DNA of 64,000 bases from Stappia sp. ES.058 (GCF_900105595.1 NZ_LT629784.1:3750501-3814500), one strand, 5' to 3'; positions 9,860 through 19,451 are shown, counted from the stretch's first letter. The notes: generated by a model from the letters alone, not told the origin. A program made the numbers and translations.

Positions 9860-10018
9860 CTCACGCTCTCCGGCGGCGCCATCCTTCGGCGTCGTTTGCC
9901 GGGAGTTTGCAGGGAGAAGACGTAAGTCTGGTTAAGACGGATTTGCGCGCGCACGGGTTTTTGCCCGCACGATTGACAGATCCTTAACCCGACTGAAGAA
10001 AGCCGGACGGATCGCCGC

Positions 10019-10576
10019 TCACGGCTCCAGTTCGGTATCCCAGTAGAGAAAGTCGAGCCAGCTGTCGTGGAGGTAGTTCGGCGGAAACTGCCGGCCATTG
10101 TTGTGCAGGTCCTGCACGCTCGGCGCAAACGGCATGTGAAACGGCCACATGCCGATATCCTTGCAGGACTTGTTGGCCTTGCGCAGGTTGCAGGGCGAAC
10201 AGGCGGTTATCACGTTTTGCCAGGTAGTCTGGCCGCCGCTGGACCGGGGCACGAGATGGTCGAAGGTCAGTTCGTCGCGGGCGCCGCAATACTGGCACTG
10301 GAACCGGTCGCGCAGGAAGACGTTGAAGCGGGTAAAGGCGGGGTATCGGTTTGGCTTTATGTAGCTTTTCAGGGAGACGACGCTGGGAAGGCGGAATTCG
10401 CTGCTCGGACTTCGCACGGTAACGTCATATTCGGAGACGATGTTCACCCGGTCGAGAAAGACGGCTTTCACCGCGTCCTGCCATCCCCAGAGCGACAGCG
10501 GATAATAGGTAAGCGGCCGGTAGTCCGCATTCAAAACAAGGGCCGGATGCGCCCCTGAAGAGATGGCGACGTTCAC
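10019..10576 (-). CDS. HNH endonuclease
   Basis: 185 residues from a GTG at 10576. A perfect GAGGAG ribosome binding site lies seven bases before this GTG (10584-10589 on the plus strand), and the protein then begins VNVAISSGAHPALVLNADYRPL as family members do. An upstream in-frame ATG at 10639 would add 21 residues. The HNH core has two zinc-type CxxC pairs, FQCQYCG and ACSPCNLRK, around LTFDHLVPRSSGGQTTWQN, with the conserved DH and N. The C-terminal PNYLHDSWLDFLYWDTEL is typical of the alphaproteobacterial single-copy HNH family of unknown biological role. Confidence 0.93.
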   Translation of the reverse strand: MNVAISSGAHPALVLNADYRPLTYYPLSLWGWQDAVKAVFLDRVNIVSEYDVTVRSPSSEFRLPSVVSLKSYIKPNRYPAFTRFNVFLRDRFQCQYCGARDELTFDHLVPRSSGGQTTWQNVITACSPCNLRKANKSCKDIGMWPFHMPFAPSVQDLHNNGRQFPPNYLHDSWLDFLYWDTELEP

Positions 10577-10675
10577 ACCTTCGCTCCTCGTGCCGTTCAA
10601 GAACGGAAACAGCGCCTCGGCGCGTCCCGATGCCGGCATAGTGTAGAGCGACAGTGACAGTCTTGTGAAGCAGAT

Positions 10676-10706
10676 AACCGCGCGCGACGTGACGTCGCGC
10701 GCGGTT
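10676..10706. terminator. perfect palindrome between leuC and HNH gene, probable terminator
   Basis: Arms AACCGCGCGCGACGT (10676-10690) and its exact reverse complement (10692-10706) around one central base. It starts 14 bp past the leuC stop on the minus strand. On the plus strand it is followed by TTTTT; on the minus strand, the direction of leuC, the tail is only TTATCT. It probably ends leuC transcription, though the better U-tract faces the other way. Confidence 0.6.
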
Positions 10707-10719
10707 TTTCAGGTCGGCG

Positions 10720-12132
10720 TCAGGCTTTCGGCCAGTCGCGAATATCCACGAAATGACCGGCAATGGCCGCGGCGGCCGCCATCGTCGGCGAAACCAGATG
10801 CGTGCGGCCCTTGAAACCCTGGCGGCCCTCGAAGTTTCGGTTCGAGGTGGAGGCACAGCGCTCGCCCGGCGCCAGCTTGTCGGCGTTCATGGCCAGACAC
10901 ATTGAACAGCCGGGCTCGCGCCACTCGAATCCGGCGGCCTTGAAGATCGCATCGAGCCCTTCAGCCTCCGCCTGCGCCTTCACCAGGCCGGAGCCGGGAA
11001 CGACCATCGCGCTGACGGTGTCGGCCACCGTGTGGCCGCGCACGACCTCGGCGGCGGCGCGCAAATCCTCGATGCGCCCGTTGGTGCACGACCCGATAAA
11101 CACGCGGTCGAGCGTGATATCCGTGATCGGCGTTCCCGCTTCCAGCCCCATGTACTGCAGCGCGCGCTTCTTGGAGGCTTTGCGGTTCTCCTCCGGGATC
11201 TCGTCGGGATCCGGAACGCTGCCGGTTACCGAGATCACGTCCTCGGGGCTGGAGCCCCAGGTGACGATCGGCGGAAGATTTGCCGCGTCGAGACGGATTT
11301 CCTTGTCGAAATGCGCATCCTCGTCGGTGAACAGCGTCTTCCAGTAGGCCACCGCCTGATCCCACGCGGCGCCCTTCGGCGCCTTGGGGCGATCCTTGAT
11401 ATAGGCGAAGGTCTTTTCGTCCGGCGCGATCAGGCCGGCGCGCGCGCCCGCCTCGATCGACATGTTGCAGACCGTCATGCGGCCCTCGATCGACAGGGCC
11501 CGGATCGCATCGCCTGCATACTCGATGACGTGGCCGGTGCCGCCGGCCGTGCCGATCTCGCCGATGATGGCAAGGATGATGTCCTTGGCCGTCACGCCGT
11601 CCGGCAATTCGCCGTCAACGGTGACGCGCATGTTCCTGGCTTTTTTCTGGATCAGCGTCTGCGTGGCGAGCACATGCTCGACCTCCGAAGTGCCGATGCC
11701 ATGCGCCAGCGCGCCGAATGCGCCATGCGTCGAGGTGTGGCTGTCGCCGCACACGATGGTCATGCCGGGCAGCGTGAAGCCCTGCTCGGGACCGACGATA
11801 TGCACGATGCCCTGGCGGTTGTCCGTCTCGCTGTAATACTCGATGCCGAAGGCACCGGCGTTCTTGGCGAGCGTGTCCACCTGGAGGGCCGACTCCGGAT
11901 CGTCAATGCCATGGCTTCGGTCGGTGGTCGGCACATTGTGGTCGACGACGGCCAGCGTCTTGCCCGGCTGGCGCACCTGGCGCCCGGTCAGGCGCAGACC
12001 CTCGAAGGCCTGCGGGCTGGTCACCTCATGCACCAGGTGGCGATCGATATAGAGCAGGCTCGTGCCATCTTCCTGCGTGTCGACGACATGGTCGTCCCAG
12101 ATCTTGTCGTAGAGGGTTCTCGACGTGCTCAT
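10720..12132 (-). CDS. leuC: 3-isopropylmalate dehydratase large subunit
   Basis: 470 residues, standard length. Aconitase-fold enzyme that isomerises 2- to 3-isopropylmalate in leucine synthesis, working as a heterodimer with LeuD. The three cluster cysteines are visible: Cys349 in [13 protein letters not shown], and Cys409 and Cys412 in [11 protein letters not shown]. Also [23 protein letters not shown]. The C-terminal segment [14 protein letters not shown] is diagnostic. leuB lies 30 kb away on the other strand and leuD is not in the window. Confidence 0.97.
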   Translation of the reverse strand: MSTSRTLYDKIWDDHVVDTQEDGTSLLYIDRHLVHEVTSPQAFEGLRLTGRQVRQPGKTLAVVDHNVPTTDRSHGIDDPESALQVDTLAKNAGAFGIEYYSETDNRQGIVHIVGPEQGFTLPGMTIVCGDSHTSTHGAFGALAHGIGTSEVEHVLATQTLIQKKARNMRVTVDGELPDGVTAKDIILAIIGEIGTAGGTGHVIEYAGDAIRALSIEGRMTVCNMSIEAGARAGLIAPDEKTFAYIKDRPKAPKGAAWDQAVAYWKTLFTDEDAHFDKEIRLDAANLPPIVTWGSSPEDVISVTGSVPDPDEIPEENRKASKKRALQYMGLEAGTPITDITLDRVFIGSCTNGRIEDLRAAAEVVRGHTVADTVSAMVVPGSGLVKAQAEAEGLDAIFKAAGFEWREPGCSMCLAMNADKLAPGERCASTSNRNFEGRQGFKGRTHLVSPTMAAAAAIAGHFVDIRDWPKA

Positions 12133-12203
12133 CCGTCTCTCCTTGAAAAACTCGCGTGGGCCGGCGCATGCGATCGCGCGCGCGGCGGAAAATCAGGGCA
12201 GGC

Positions 12204-12401
12204 TCAGCCGGGATCGCTCAGTCCGAAGGCGGCGCTCAGCCGGGCATGAAACCGGGAGGGCAGGCGCCGGCGGTCGCACATGACGACGCGGCGCCAGGGC
12301 AGCATCTGCCAGGCGACGTCGCGTTCGCATATTTCGGCATTCGACATCCGCACCACGACCCTGCCGTGAAAGATCCTTTCGCGATCCGCCGCCAGCGGCA
12401 C
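12204..12401 (-). CDS. possible small hypothetical protein between DUF2336 gene and leuC
   Basis: The only candidate in the 381-bp gap between the leuC start (12132) and the DUF2336 stop (12514). From GTG 12401 it reads 65 residues (VPLAADRERIFHGRVVV... ending AAFGLSDPG). The same frame stays open for 27 codons upstream to a stop at 12483-12485, but holds no ATG, GTG or TTG there. The composition is Arg-rich with several Trp and Cys; no domain is recognised. It could be a real short gene, a decayed remnant, or chance in GC-rich DNA. Confidence 0.25.
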   Translation of the reverse strand: MPLAADRERIFHGRVVVRMSNAEICERDVAWQMLPWRRVVMCDRRRLPSRFHARLSAAFGLSDPG

Positions 12402-12513
12402 GACCGTCCGGATGCATGCATCGGGCGGTTCGCCAGGGTGGACGGATCCGAACCCTTCAATGGCGCAGAACCTCCGTTCGGGTCAAGATCGGATCGTTCG
12501 GTCCGCTCGCCGT

Positions 12514-13593
12514 TCAGCGCAATTTCAGCAAGCGGATGGCGCGGTTGGCTTCCATTTGGCTGACGGCGGAGAATTCCCGCACGGCAGCATCCACGGTGTC
12601 GTCGGCAAGCGACAACGCGCGGCACCGTGCCATCGCGACGAGACGGAAGGTCGCCTCGTTCAGACCGAGGGCACGAGCGATAATAACGGCGGTGTCGACC
12701 TCGGGTGCGGCAAGTGCCCCCTTCGCGATCTGCTCGGAGACCTGCAGGATCTGGGCAGCAAGCCATCCGATATCATCGATACGCTTCTCGCGCGACAATT
12801 GCGAGATCGCCTGATCCACCGGCATCTTGCCGGAATTGACTCGGTCGAGCATGAGCTTGCGCGCCATCCGGGTTCGACGGGCAGCGCCCTTTTCCGCCAT
12901 ATAGGCCTGCTGGGCGATCTCCACGGCATGATCCATTTCCGCCGCCGGGAGCCGCGACACGAAATCGCCGAGCTTCTTGCTCAACCCTTCCGTCAGCGCA
13001 TCGCGGATCTTGCCGGCGATGCTTTCGTCGTCGCGCGAACGCGCCAGCAGGTTTTGCTGCACGGTGGCATCGCCGCCGCCACGCTCAAGCAGCACGCCCA
13101 CGCCCGACTGCGAAAACACGGCTCCCCGGTTTCCGGAAATCGCCTGGAGCACTTCGCGCCCGCTCTTCTCGACAATCACGTCGGTGACGGCCTCAGGCAA
13201 GCTGGCCCGCTTGGCGATTGCCATGCGATAGCTGTCGTCGCGGTTTTCCGCGATCTCGACCAGTTGTGCGGCGGTCAGCTTGGTCGATTGCTCAAGAACG
13301 GGCCCGGCCACCGCGATGGCATCGTCATTCGCCATCTTGTAGACGAGCGCATCCGGCGTTCGCTCCATCGGCGCCAGTTTTTCCGCCACCTCGGCGCGCA
13401 CCGATTCGGTGAGCTGGTCGAGAATTCGCCCGACCACCTCGCAAAACAGCGCATTCTCATCGTTGCTGGGCATCTGCTGAACGGCGTCGAAGGCCTGGGT
13501 GATGGCCAGAACGAGATTGCGGCGATCGTCAGGTGTTGCGGCAAGGCTCAACGCCTTGATGCTTGCGAGGGTTTGCACAGTCGACCTCGTCAA
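12514..13593 (-). CDS. DUF2336 domain-containing protein
   Basis: 359 residues, wholly soluble and helical, with no signal peptide. The pattern of repeated helical units rich in Ala, Leu and Asp (for example LTAAQLVEIAENRDDSYRMAIAKRASLPEAVTDVIVEKSGREVLQ, reported here only in part) is characteristic of DUF2336, a family confined mainly to alphaproteobacteria and resembling HEAT-like helical repeats. The segment VTDVIVEKSGREV recurs in family members. The function is unknown. It is a single gene flanked by a 119-bp gap to the TRAP permease. Confidence 0.85.
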   Translation of the reverse strand: MTRSTVQTLASIKALSLAATPDDRRNLVLAITQAFDAVQQMPSNDENALFCEVVGRILDQLTESVRAEVAEKLAPMERTPDALVYKMANDDAIAVAGPVLEQSTKLTAAQLVEIAENRDDSYRMAIAKRASLPEAVTDVIVEKSGREVLQAISGNRGAVFSQSGVGVLLERGGGDATVQQNLLARSRDDESIAGKIRDALTEGLSKKLGDFVSRLPAAEMDHAVEIAQQAYMAEKGAARRTRMARKLMLDRVNSGKMPVDQAISQLSREKRIDDIGWLAAQILQVSEQIAKGALAAPEVDTAVIIARALGLNEATFRLVAMARCRALSLADDTVDAAVREFSAVSQMEANRAIRLLKLR

Positions 13594-13712
13594 AATTTGG
13601 GAGCGGTTTTGTTATGGCCCTATTTGAGGCGGCAAAGACAAGGATTCGGTTAACTCGAGCAAACAAACAGACCGGATGCGACAACAAGGTAAACACCCGT
13701 CGCGCACCGCAT

Positions 13713-15005
13713 CTATCGCATCAGGTCGGGCAGGAAAAGTACCAGGCCCGGCAGCACCACGATGAGAGCCAGTCGCACCACATCGGCCGCCACGAACGGC
13801 AGTATTCCACGGAAAATCGTGGATAGGGGCACATCCGGCAGGACCGATTTCAACACAAAGACATTCAGCCCGACGGGCGGCGTGATCAGGCTGATTTCCG
13901 TTACGACAACAACGACAATGCCGAACCACACGAGATCGTAGCCAAGCGCCGCCATGACCGGCGCAAAGATCGGCACGGTCAACAGCACCATCGAGAGGCT
14001 TTCCAGCACCATGCCAAGGCAGAGATAGACGAGCAGGATCAATGCAAGGATCACCGGAGCCGGCAGCTCCGAGGCACGGGCAAATCCGGCAAGCGCCGAC
14101 GGCAGACCGGCGATATTGACGAAGTTGGAGAAAATCAGCGCGCCGATCAGCACCATGAACATCATGGTGGTCGTGGCGGCGGTGTCGGCAAGCGTTTCCA
14201 GCAAGGTCTTAAGCGTCAGCCGGCCGCGGGCAAGCGCGATGACGAAGGCGCCGCTGGCGCCGATGCCGGCCGCCTCGGTGGCGGTGAAGGCGCCGGTATA
14301 GATCCCGCCGATGACCAGCGCGAACAGACCGACGATGCCCGACACGCCCCACAACGCCTTGAAGCGCGCGGCATAGGGCATGCGTTCGGCCGGAGGCCCG
14401 GCGGCCGGATTGCGCCAACAGGTGATGCGCACAGCCGCCATATACCCCAGAACGCCCAGAAGGCCCGGAACAATCCCGGCGATGAACAACCGCGCGATGT
14501 CCTGCTGCGCCGTGACCCCGTAAAGCACAAGAATGACGCTTGGCGGGATAAGAATGCCGAGCGTGCCGCCGGCGGCAATGACGCCACTGGCCAGCCCGTC
14601 GTCGTATCGGTAGCGGCGCATTTGCGGCAACGCCACCTTGCCCATGGTCGCGGCGGTGGCGAGAGAGGATCCGCATACGGCGGAAAAGCCGCCGCAGGCA
14701 ACCGCGGTCGCCATTGCCAATCCGCCGCGGCGATGGCCGAGCCAGGCATGGCAGGCGGCATAGAGCTCATCCGACAGGCCGGCGCGCGTCACCAGATTGC
14801 CCATCAGCACGAACAGCGGCACCACCGACAGTGAATAGGACAGGCCCGTATCGAAGGTGGTCTGTCCGACAATGGCGAGTGCGGGACCTATGCCCAGCAG
14901 CACGGCGAGACCCAGACCGCCCACCGCTGCCATCGCCATGGCGATGGGCACGCCCGTGAACATCACCACGAGCAGGATCAAAAGGCCGGGCAACCAGGTT
15001 TCCAT
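13713..15005 (-). CDS. dctM: TRAP transporter large permease subunit (DctM-like)
   Basis: 430 residues from ATG 15005 (METWLPGLLIL); the open frame upstream is not hydrophobic and does not belong. About twelve hydrophobic segments run through the protein, including VVPLFVLMGNLVTRAG, CGSSLATAATMGKVALPQM, GGTLGILIPPSVILVLYG and TPPVGLNVFVLKSV, all typical of DctM. It forms the ion-coupled channel of a tripartite ATP-independent periplasmic transporter with the DctQ and DctP genes just upstream. Substrate is set by DctP and is unknown, but the neighbours suggest an aromatic or heteroaromatic acid. Confidence 0.94.
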   Translation of the reverse strand: METWLPGLLILLVVMFTGVPIAMAMAAVGGLGLAVLLGIGPALAIVGQTTFDTGLSYSLSVVPLFVLMGNLVTRAGLSDELYAACHAWLGHRRGGLAMATAVACGGFSAVCGSSLATAATMGKVALPQMRRYRYDDGLASGVIAAGGTLGILIPPSVILVLYGVTAQQDIARLFIAGIVPGLLGVLGYMAAVRITCWRNPAAGPPAERMPYAARFKALWGVSGIVGLFALVIGGIYTGAFTATEAAGIGASGAFVIALARGRLTLKTLLETLADTAATTTMMFMVLIGALIFSNFVNIAGLPSALAGFARASELPAPVILALILLVYLCLGMVLESLSMVLLTVPIFAPVMAALGYDLVWFGIVVVVVTEISLITPPVGLNVFVLKSVLPDVPLSTIFRGILPFVAADVVRLALIVVLPGLVLFLPDLMR

Positions 15006-15093
15006 GCGAAGAGATTCCAAACGGATGCACGCCGGCAGGCCGTGCGACAGGGGAGGATCCGGACCGAAAAGCCGGGGACGGACTGTCCGGCGC

Positions 15094-15594
15094 TCAGTCG
15101 CGCCGGAAGACGACGGCGACGGCAATCACGGCGGCGACCGCAGTGAAAACGGCCATCGCACCGGCAACCGGACCGAGCGGAATGCCGAGATAGACAGTCG
15201 CATCGCCATAGGCGGTAAAGTCGCCGGCACTGACGGCAAGACGCCACGCCAGAACGATCAGAACCGCTGCGGTCACGATGGCGGCAAAAACCGCAAGCCC
15301 GCGCCGCACCGTTGTCGGCAGACGCGCGGTTAGCAGATCGACCGACACATGCTCGCGCCGCGCCGTCGTGATCGGCAGGCCGACGAAGATCACCAGCGCC
15401 AGCAGCACTTCGGTGAGTTCATAGGCCCCCGGCAGCGGCGCCGAAAAAAGCTCGCGCCCCAGCACATCGACGAAGGTCACGATCATCATCGTCAGCAACA
15501 GGAGCGACGCGGCAAGGCGGAGCACGAGCCCCGCCAAGCCGACAAGGCGGCGGATTCCGCTGCCCGTGCTTTCGCCGAATCGCAGTCCCGTCAT
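15094..15594 (-). CDS. dctQ: TRAP transporter small permease subunit (DctQ-like)
   Basis: 166 residues with four hydrophobic helices (about 20-45, 57-78, 97-117, 135-160), as usual for DctQ. The conserved core ELTEVLLALVIFVGLPITTARREHVSVDLL (cited in part) is present around residues 59-85. The start ATG overlaps the DctP stop by 4 bp (15591-15594), so the two are translationally coupled. It couples DctP and DctM in the inner membrane. The dctM start lies 88 bp further on. Confidence 0.93.
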   Translation of the reverse strand: MTGLRFGESTGSGIRRLVGLAGLVLRLAASLLLLTMMIVTFVDVLGRELFSAPLPGAYELTEVLLALVIFVGLPITTARREHVSVDLLTARLPTTVRRGLAVFAAIVTAAVLIVLAWRLAVSAGDFTAYGDATVYLGIPLGPVAGAMAVFTAVAAVIAVAVVFRRD

Positions 15595-16616
15595 TGCTCT
15601 TTGGCGATTTCGGCCTTGAGCATCTCGAGCGCGGCCGCGCCGTCGATGTCGCTCTTCGCCGCGGCATCCAGGAAGCCCTGCTCGATGCCGGCCAGCTTTT
15701 CCTCAAGCTCTGCCGTCATCGCCGCATCGGCCTGCGAAAGGGCAACGCCCTTTTCTTCCATCACCTCGGTTCCGGCCGCGTCCGCCGCATCCCAGGCCTG
15801 GCCCGCAAGCCGGGCCATTGCTTCGCCCGACACGCTGTCGATTGCCGCCTTGTCTTCCTCCGACAACCCGTCCCAGGTGCGCCGGTTCATCACCACGAAA
15901 AACGATGTGTTGTAGAGGCCGCCCGGCACCGAAACGCCGTTGCGCACGACCTCGTCAATGCGGAAGAACGGAACGGATTCGGCCGGAAACAGAATCCCGT
16001 CGGCGACGCCATTGGCGAGGATCTCGTAGACCTGCGGCGAAGGCGCCTGGACGCCAACCATGCCGAGACGATCCGCGATCTTTGCCACGACACCGCCGCC
16101 GATGCGCATCTTGAGGCCGGACAGGTCATCGACCGACGCCACCGGCGTATCTGTCGTGTAGATCATGCCGGGACCATGGGTGAAGACGGTCAGCAGCTTG
16201 ACGCCATTGTGCTCATCCGCTGCGTCGAGCATGGCCTCCTGCACTCGCCAGTAGCCGACCGAAAGGGCTTCCGCGCTGTCGGACAGAAACGGCCCCTCGA
16301 CGATCGGCGTCAGCTTGAAGCGACCGGGCGTATAGCCGTGCACCCCGTATCCGACATCCGCCGCGCCGGAACGGATCAGATCGAACTGGGCCGGCGGCTT
16401 GCCGATCGGTGACGTCATGATTTCGACCGTGACCCGGCCGTCCGTGGCCGCTTTCACCTGCTCGCCCCAGGGCGTCAGGATGTCGCGCACGATCGGATGC
16501 GACGGCGGCAGCCAGTTGGAGACACGCAATGTGGTTTCCGCCGAGGCGGGCACGCCCGAGCCGATGGTGGCACCAATCATGGCGGCTGTCGCCAGGACGC
16601 CAAAGAATTTTCTCAT
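15591..16616 (-). CDS. dctP: TRAP transporter substrate-binding protein (DctP-like)
   Basis: 341 residues from ATG 16616 (MRKFFGVLATAAMIGATIGSG); the frame upstream of this ATG is open but lacks signal-peptide character. Signal peptide cleavage is expected after PASA, near residue 25. The mature protein has the DctP fold: LRVSNWLPPSHPI at its start, KPPAQFDLIRSGAADVGYG, and the arginine motif DLSGLKMRIGGG, in which the Arg usually binds the ligand carboxylate. Thus a carboxylated substrate is likely. It is the first gene of the dctPQM unit, 28 bp downstream of the acyl-CoA ligase. Confidence 0.94.
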   Translation of the reverse strand: MRKFFGVLATAAMIGATIGSGVPASAETTLRVSNWLPPSHPIVRDILTPWGEQVKAATDGRVTVEIMTSPIGKPPAQFDLIRSGAADVGYGVHGYTPGRFKLTPIVEGPFLSDSAEALSVGYWRVQEAMLDAADEHNGVKLLTVFTHGPGMIYTTDTPVASVDDLSGLKMRIGGGVVAKIADRLGMVGVQAPSPQVYEILANGVADGILFPAESVPFFRIDEVVRNGVSVPGGLYNTSFFVVMNRRTWDGLSEEDKAAIDSVSGEAMARLAGQAWDAADAAGTEVMEEKGVALSQADAAMTAELEEKLAGIEQGFLDAAAKSDIDGAAALEMLKAEIAKEQ

Positions 16617-16644
16617 GTTCAATCCCCTCTGCTTGCCTGGTTTT

Positions 16645-18183
16645 TCAGGCTTTTTTGCTTGCGGTCTCGCTCGAAAGGGCATCCTCCGCCATTTTGCGGA
16701 CCTTATCCAGTTGGATCTTGCCCAGAGCATTGCGCGGAAGTGCCGAAACGCAAACCACCGATTTCGGATGCTTGTAGCGGGCGAGGCGCCCGTCGAACTG
16801 GTCGAGAAGCGTCTGCTGGTCGCAGCCGCCTTCCGACGTCGGAACCACGACCGCGACGGGGGTCTCGCCCCACCGGGAACTGGCGACGCCGACGACGGCG
16901 GCCTCGCGCACCTGCGAAAACCCCTGCAGGATCCGTTCGATCTCCGCCGGATAGATGTTCTCGCCGCCCGAGATGATCACATTCTTCAAACGGTCGCGAA
17001 ACCAGTAGACGCCGGCGGCATCCATTTCCGCAAGATCGCCGGTGCGAAACCAGCCATCGTGAAAGCTGTCGCGGGTCGCTTCGGGCCGGTTCCAGTATCC
17101 GGCGGTGACATTCGGGCCCTTGAGTTCAATCTCGCCGACCTCTCCCGTCTCGGCTTCCCGGCCGTTGATCATGATACGCGCGGTCGTGTGCAGTCCCGCA
17201 CGCCCGATGGCGCCGAACTCGCCCGGCGCGTCGTCGAGCCGTTGATAGATCGAGACCGGTCCGGTCTCCGTCGCGCCATAGACCTGAAGAACCGGAACGC
17301 CGCGACCGACGAACCCGCCCATCAACTCGCGCGGCACGTCTGAAGACCCGGTCGCCACCAGCCGCAGGCTCGACAGGTCCGTGTCCGACCACGCCGGATG
17401 CGCCAGAACCGCGGCAAGCGTGGCCGGAACCAGGACGGTTACGCTCGGCCGGTCGGCGGAAATACTCTTCAACACCGTTTCGGCATGGAAACGATCATGC
17501 AGGATCACGCTTGCGCCGACGTAGAACGCCGGCGTGGTCTGGATGTTCAGCCCGCCGACATGAAACATCGGCAACACCGTCAGGACCGTGTCGTCGCTCG
17601 TCAGGCCCTGCATGTGCATGGCATTGAGTGCGTTGGCCTGAACCGCCGCCTGCGTCAGGACCGCTCCTTTCGGCCGGCCCGTCGTGCCTGAAGTGTAGAC
17701 CAGAAGCAGCGCGTCGTCGGCCCGGCCAGGCGCCGCACCGGCGCTGACGGGCACATGCCCCGCGGCCCTGCGGATGAGACCGCCGTCGCCCGGATCGGCG
17801 CTGACGCATTCAGGGAGCGTTCCTTCCGCCGCCATCGCCTTCACGGTATCCGAAAAGGCCGGCTGGTGGATCAGCACACGCGCACCGCTGTCGCTCACCG
17901 CATGGGCGAGCTCCGGTGGCGCGAGGCGCCAATTGAGCGGAACCAGAATGGCGCCGAGACGCGCGACGGCGAACAGCAGCACCAGCGTGTCCGGTGCATT
18001 GGTGCCGAGATAAGCGATCCGCTCGCCCCGCCCGATGCCGTGGCGCTCGCGCAGAAGGCCCGCGACCGAGCCGATCGCGCGCGCCATGTCGCGATAGGTC
18101 AGGACCTCGCCGTCGAAGAGCACCGCCGGCTTGTCGGGGGTGAAGCGGGCATGCGCTTCGATCCAGCTGTCGATGGAGGTCAC
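16645..18183 (-). CDS. AMP-dependent acyl/aryl-CoA ligase
   Basis: 512 residues from GTG 18183, which overlaps the stop of the preceding dehydrogenase-like gene (GTGA, 18180-18183) and has GGGAG upstream. ANL-superfamily motifs: YTSGTTGRPKG (163-173), YGATETG, the hinge GWFRTGDLAEMDAAG, RLKNVIISGGENIYPAEIE and the C-terminal catalytic lysine in RNALGKIQLDK. It activates a carboxylic acid with ATP and transfers it to CoA. The acid is not evident from sequence. Placement between the TRAP genes and ring-cleavage genes suggests it acts on the imported acid or a ring-opened product. Confidence 0.93.
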   Translation of the reverse strand: MTSIDSWIEAHARFTPDKPAVLFDGEVLTYRDMARAIGSVAGLLRERHGIGRGERIAYLGTNAPDTLVLLFAVARLGAILVPLNWRLAPPELAHAVSDSGARVLIHQPAFSDTVKAMAAEGTLPECVSADPGDGGLIRRAAGHVPVSAGAAPGRADDALLLVYTSGTTGRPKGAVLTQAAVQANALNAMHMQGLTSDDTVLTVLPMFHVGGLNIQTTPAFYVGASVILHDRFHAETVLKSISADRPSVTVLVPATLAAVLAHPAWSDTDLSSLRLVATGSSDVPRELMGGFVGRGVPVLQVYGATETGPVSIYQRLDDAPGEFGAIGRAGLHTTARIMINGREAETGEVGEIELKGPNVTAGYWNRPEATRDSFHDGWFRTGDLAEMDAAGVYWFRDRLKNVIISGGENIYPAEIERILQGFSQVREAAVVGVASSRWGETPVAVVVPTSEGGCDQQTLLDQFDGRLARYKHPKSVVCVSALPRNALGKIQLDKVRKMAEDALSSETASKKA

Positions 18184-19451
18184 GCGTCGCTTTCTCCCGG
18201 CAGATACAGGCTCTCGCGGCCAATTCTGTCGAGACAGATCTCCGCCGTCCAGGGCAGCATCAGCGAGCCGCACCGGCTGTCGCGGTACATCCGCTCGAGT
18301 GGCAGGGTCTTGAGCATCGATTGTCCCCCGCAGGTGCGCACGGCAAGCTGGCAGATCTCGTTGGCATTTTCCATCACCGTATAATGCGCCGCCCAGGCGC
18401 GCATCATCTGTTCGCGCGTGGGATCGGGACCGGCTTCCGTGATCGCCTGGAACCACAGCGCCTTGGTCTGCTCCAGCATCAGCTGCATCTGGGCGACGCC
18501 GATCTGCTTTGTCGGGAACATCCGCCGCTTGACCGGCGGCAGGCCGGGCCATTCGCCGCGCAGGTACTTGACGGTGAAGTCATAGGCCGCCTGGGCGATG
18601 CCCATGTAGGTCGGCGACAGCGTCATGAACATGTGCGGCCAGCGGCTCGCCGCCTGATAGTAGACGCCGCGCGGCATCAGCTGCTCGTCGTCCGGCACGA
18701 AGACATCCTTGAAGATCAGCGTGCGCGAGACCGTGCCGCGCATGCCGAGCGGATCCCAGTCGCCGACGACCTCCACGCCCTCGGCCCGCGCCGGCACGGC
18801 GATATACATCGTGTCGCGGCGCGAGGGCTTTTCCCCCTCCTTCATCTCGCCGCAGAGAATGCCGTAGTAATCCGCGTGCCCCGAGAGCGAGGCGAAGATC
18901 TTCTTGCCGTTGATCAGCCAGCCGCCGTCGACCTGTTTGGCGTTGGTGGAAAAAGGCGCGGCACCCGCCGCGGCCGCGCCGCCTTCGGAAAACGGCTGCG
19001 AATAGATCGCACCCTCGTCGAGGATGCGGGCATAGTGGCGGGCGCGACGCTCCAGATGCAACTCGCGGTCGGCCGCGCTCATCTCGAGATCGTCTGTCAG
19101 CGCGCCCGTCCACAGGCACGAACAGACATGCATGTTCCAGGTGAGCGCGGTCGCCCCGCAATAGCGCCCGATCTCGGCGGCCGTCATCATGTAGGCGCGA
19201 AACGGCGCACCGTGACCGCCGTTTTCCTTCGGCACGCAAATGCCCAGGAGCCCGGCTTCGTGCATGTCGCGGTAATTTTCCGTCGGGAAGGTGGCTTCAC
19301 GATCGTACATCTGCGCGCGCGGAGCGAACTTCGACTTCGCGACGCGGCGCGCGAGTTGGGTCAGTTCGGCTTCCTGACCGGTGAGCCGGAACGCTGCGGG
19401 ATCGAAGATCGGCCGGTCGATGTCCGTTTCGTCAGGGACGGCGATGGTCAT
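18180..19451 (-). CDS. acyl-CoA dehydrogenase-fold flavoprotein, possibly a monooxygenase
   Basis: 423 residues with the ACAD fold in order: N-terminal helices (residues 20-130), the beta domain with YSQPFSEGGAAAAGAAPFSTNAK and GGWLINGKKIFASLSG, and the C-terminal four-helix domain. The catalytic glutamate of the usual YEGTxE motif is missing; the matching place reads SLMLPWTAEI. The alternative Glu before the GPLG-like turn (here MTLSPTYMGIAQAA) is also absent. This makes normal dehydrogenation doubtful and recalls ACAD-fold flavin monooxygenases such as DszC, HsaA and IacA. A flavin reductase gene lies close by. Exact reaction unknown. Confidence 0.85.
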   Translation of the reverse strand: MTIAVPDETDIDRPIFDPAAFRLTGQEAELTQLARRVAKSKFAPRAQMYDREATFPTENYRDMHEAGLLGICVPKENGGHGAPFRAYMMTAAEIGRYCGATALTWNMHVCSCLWTGALTDDLEMSAADRELHLERRARHYARILDEGAIYSQPFSEGGAAAAGAAPFSTNAKQVDGGWLINGKKIFASLSGHADYYGILCGEMKEGEKPSRRDTMYIAVPARAEGVEVVGDWDPLGMRGTVSRTLIFKDVFVPDDEQLMPRGVYYQAASRWPHMFMTLSPTYMGIAQAAYDFTVKYLRGEWPGLPPVKRRMFPTKQIGVAQMQLMLEQTKALWFQAITEAGPDPTREQMMRAWAAHYTVMENANEICQLAVRTCGGQSMLKTLPLERMYRDSRCGSLMLPWTAEICLDRIGRESLYLPGESDA

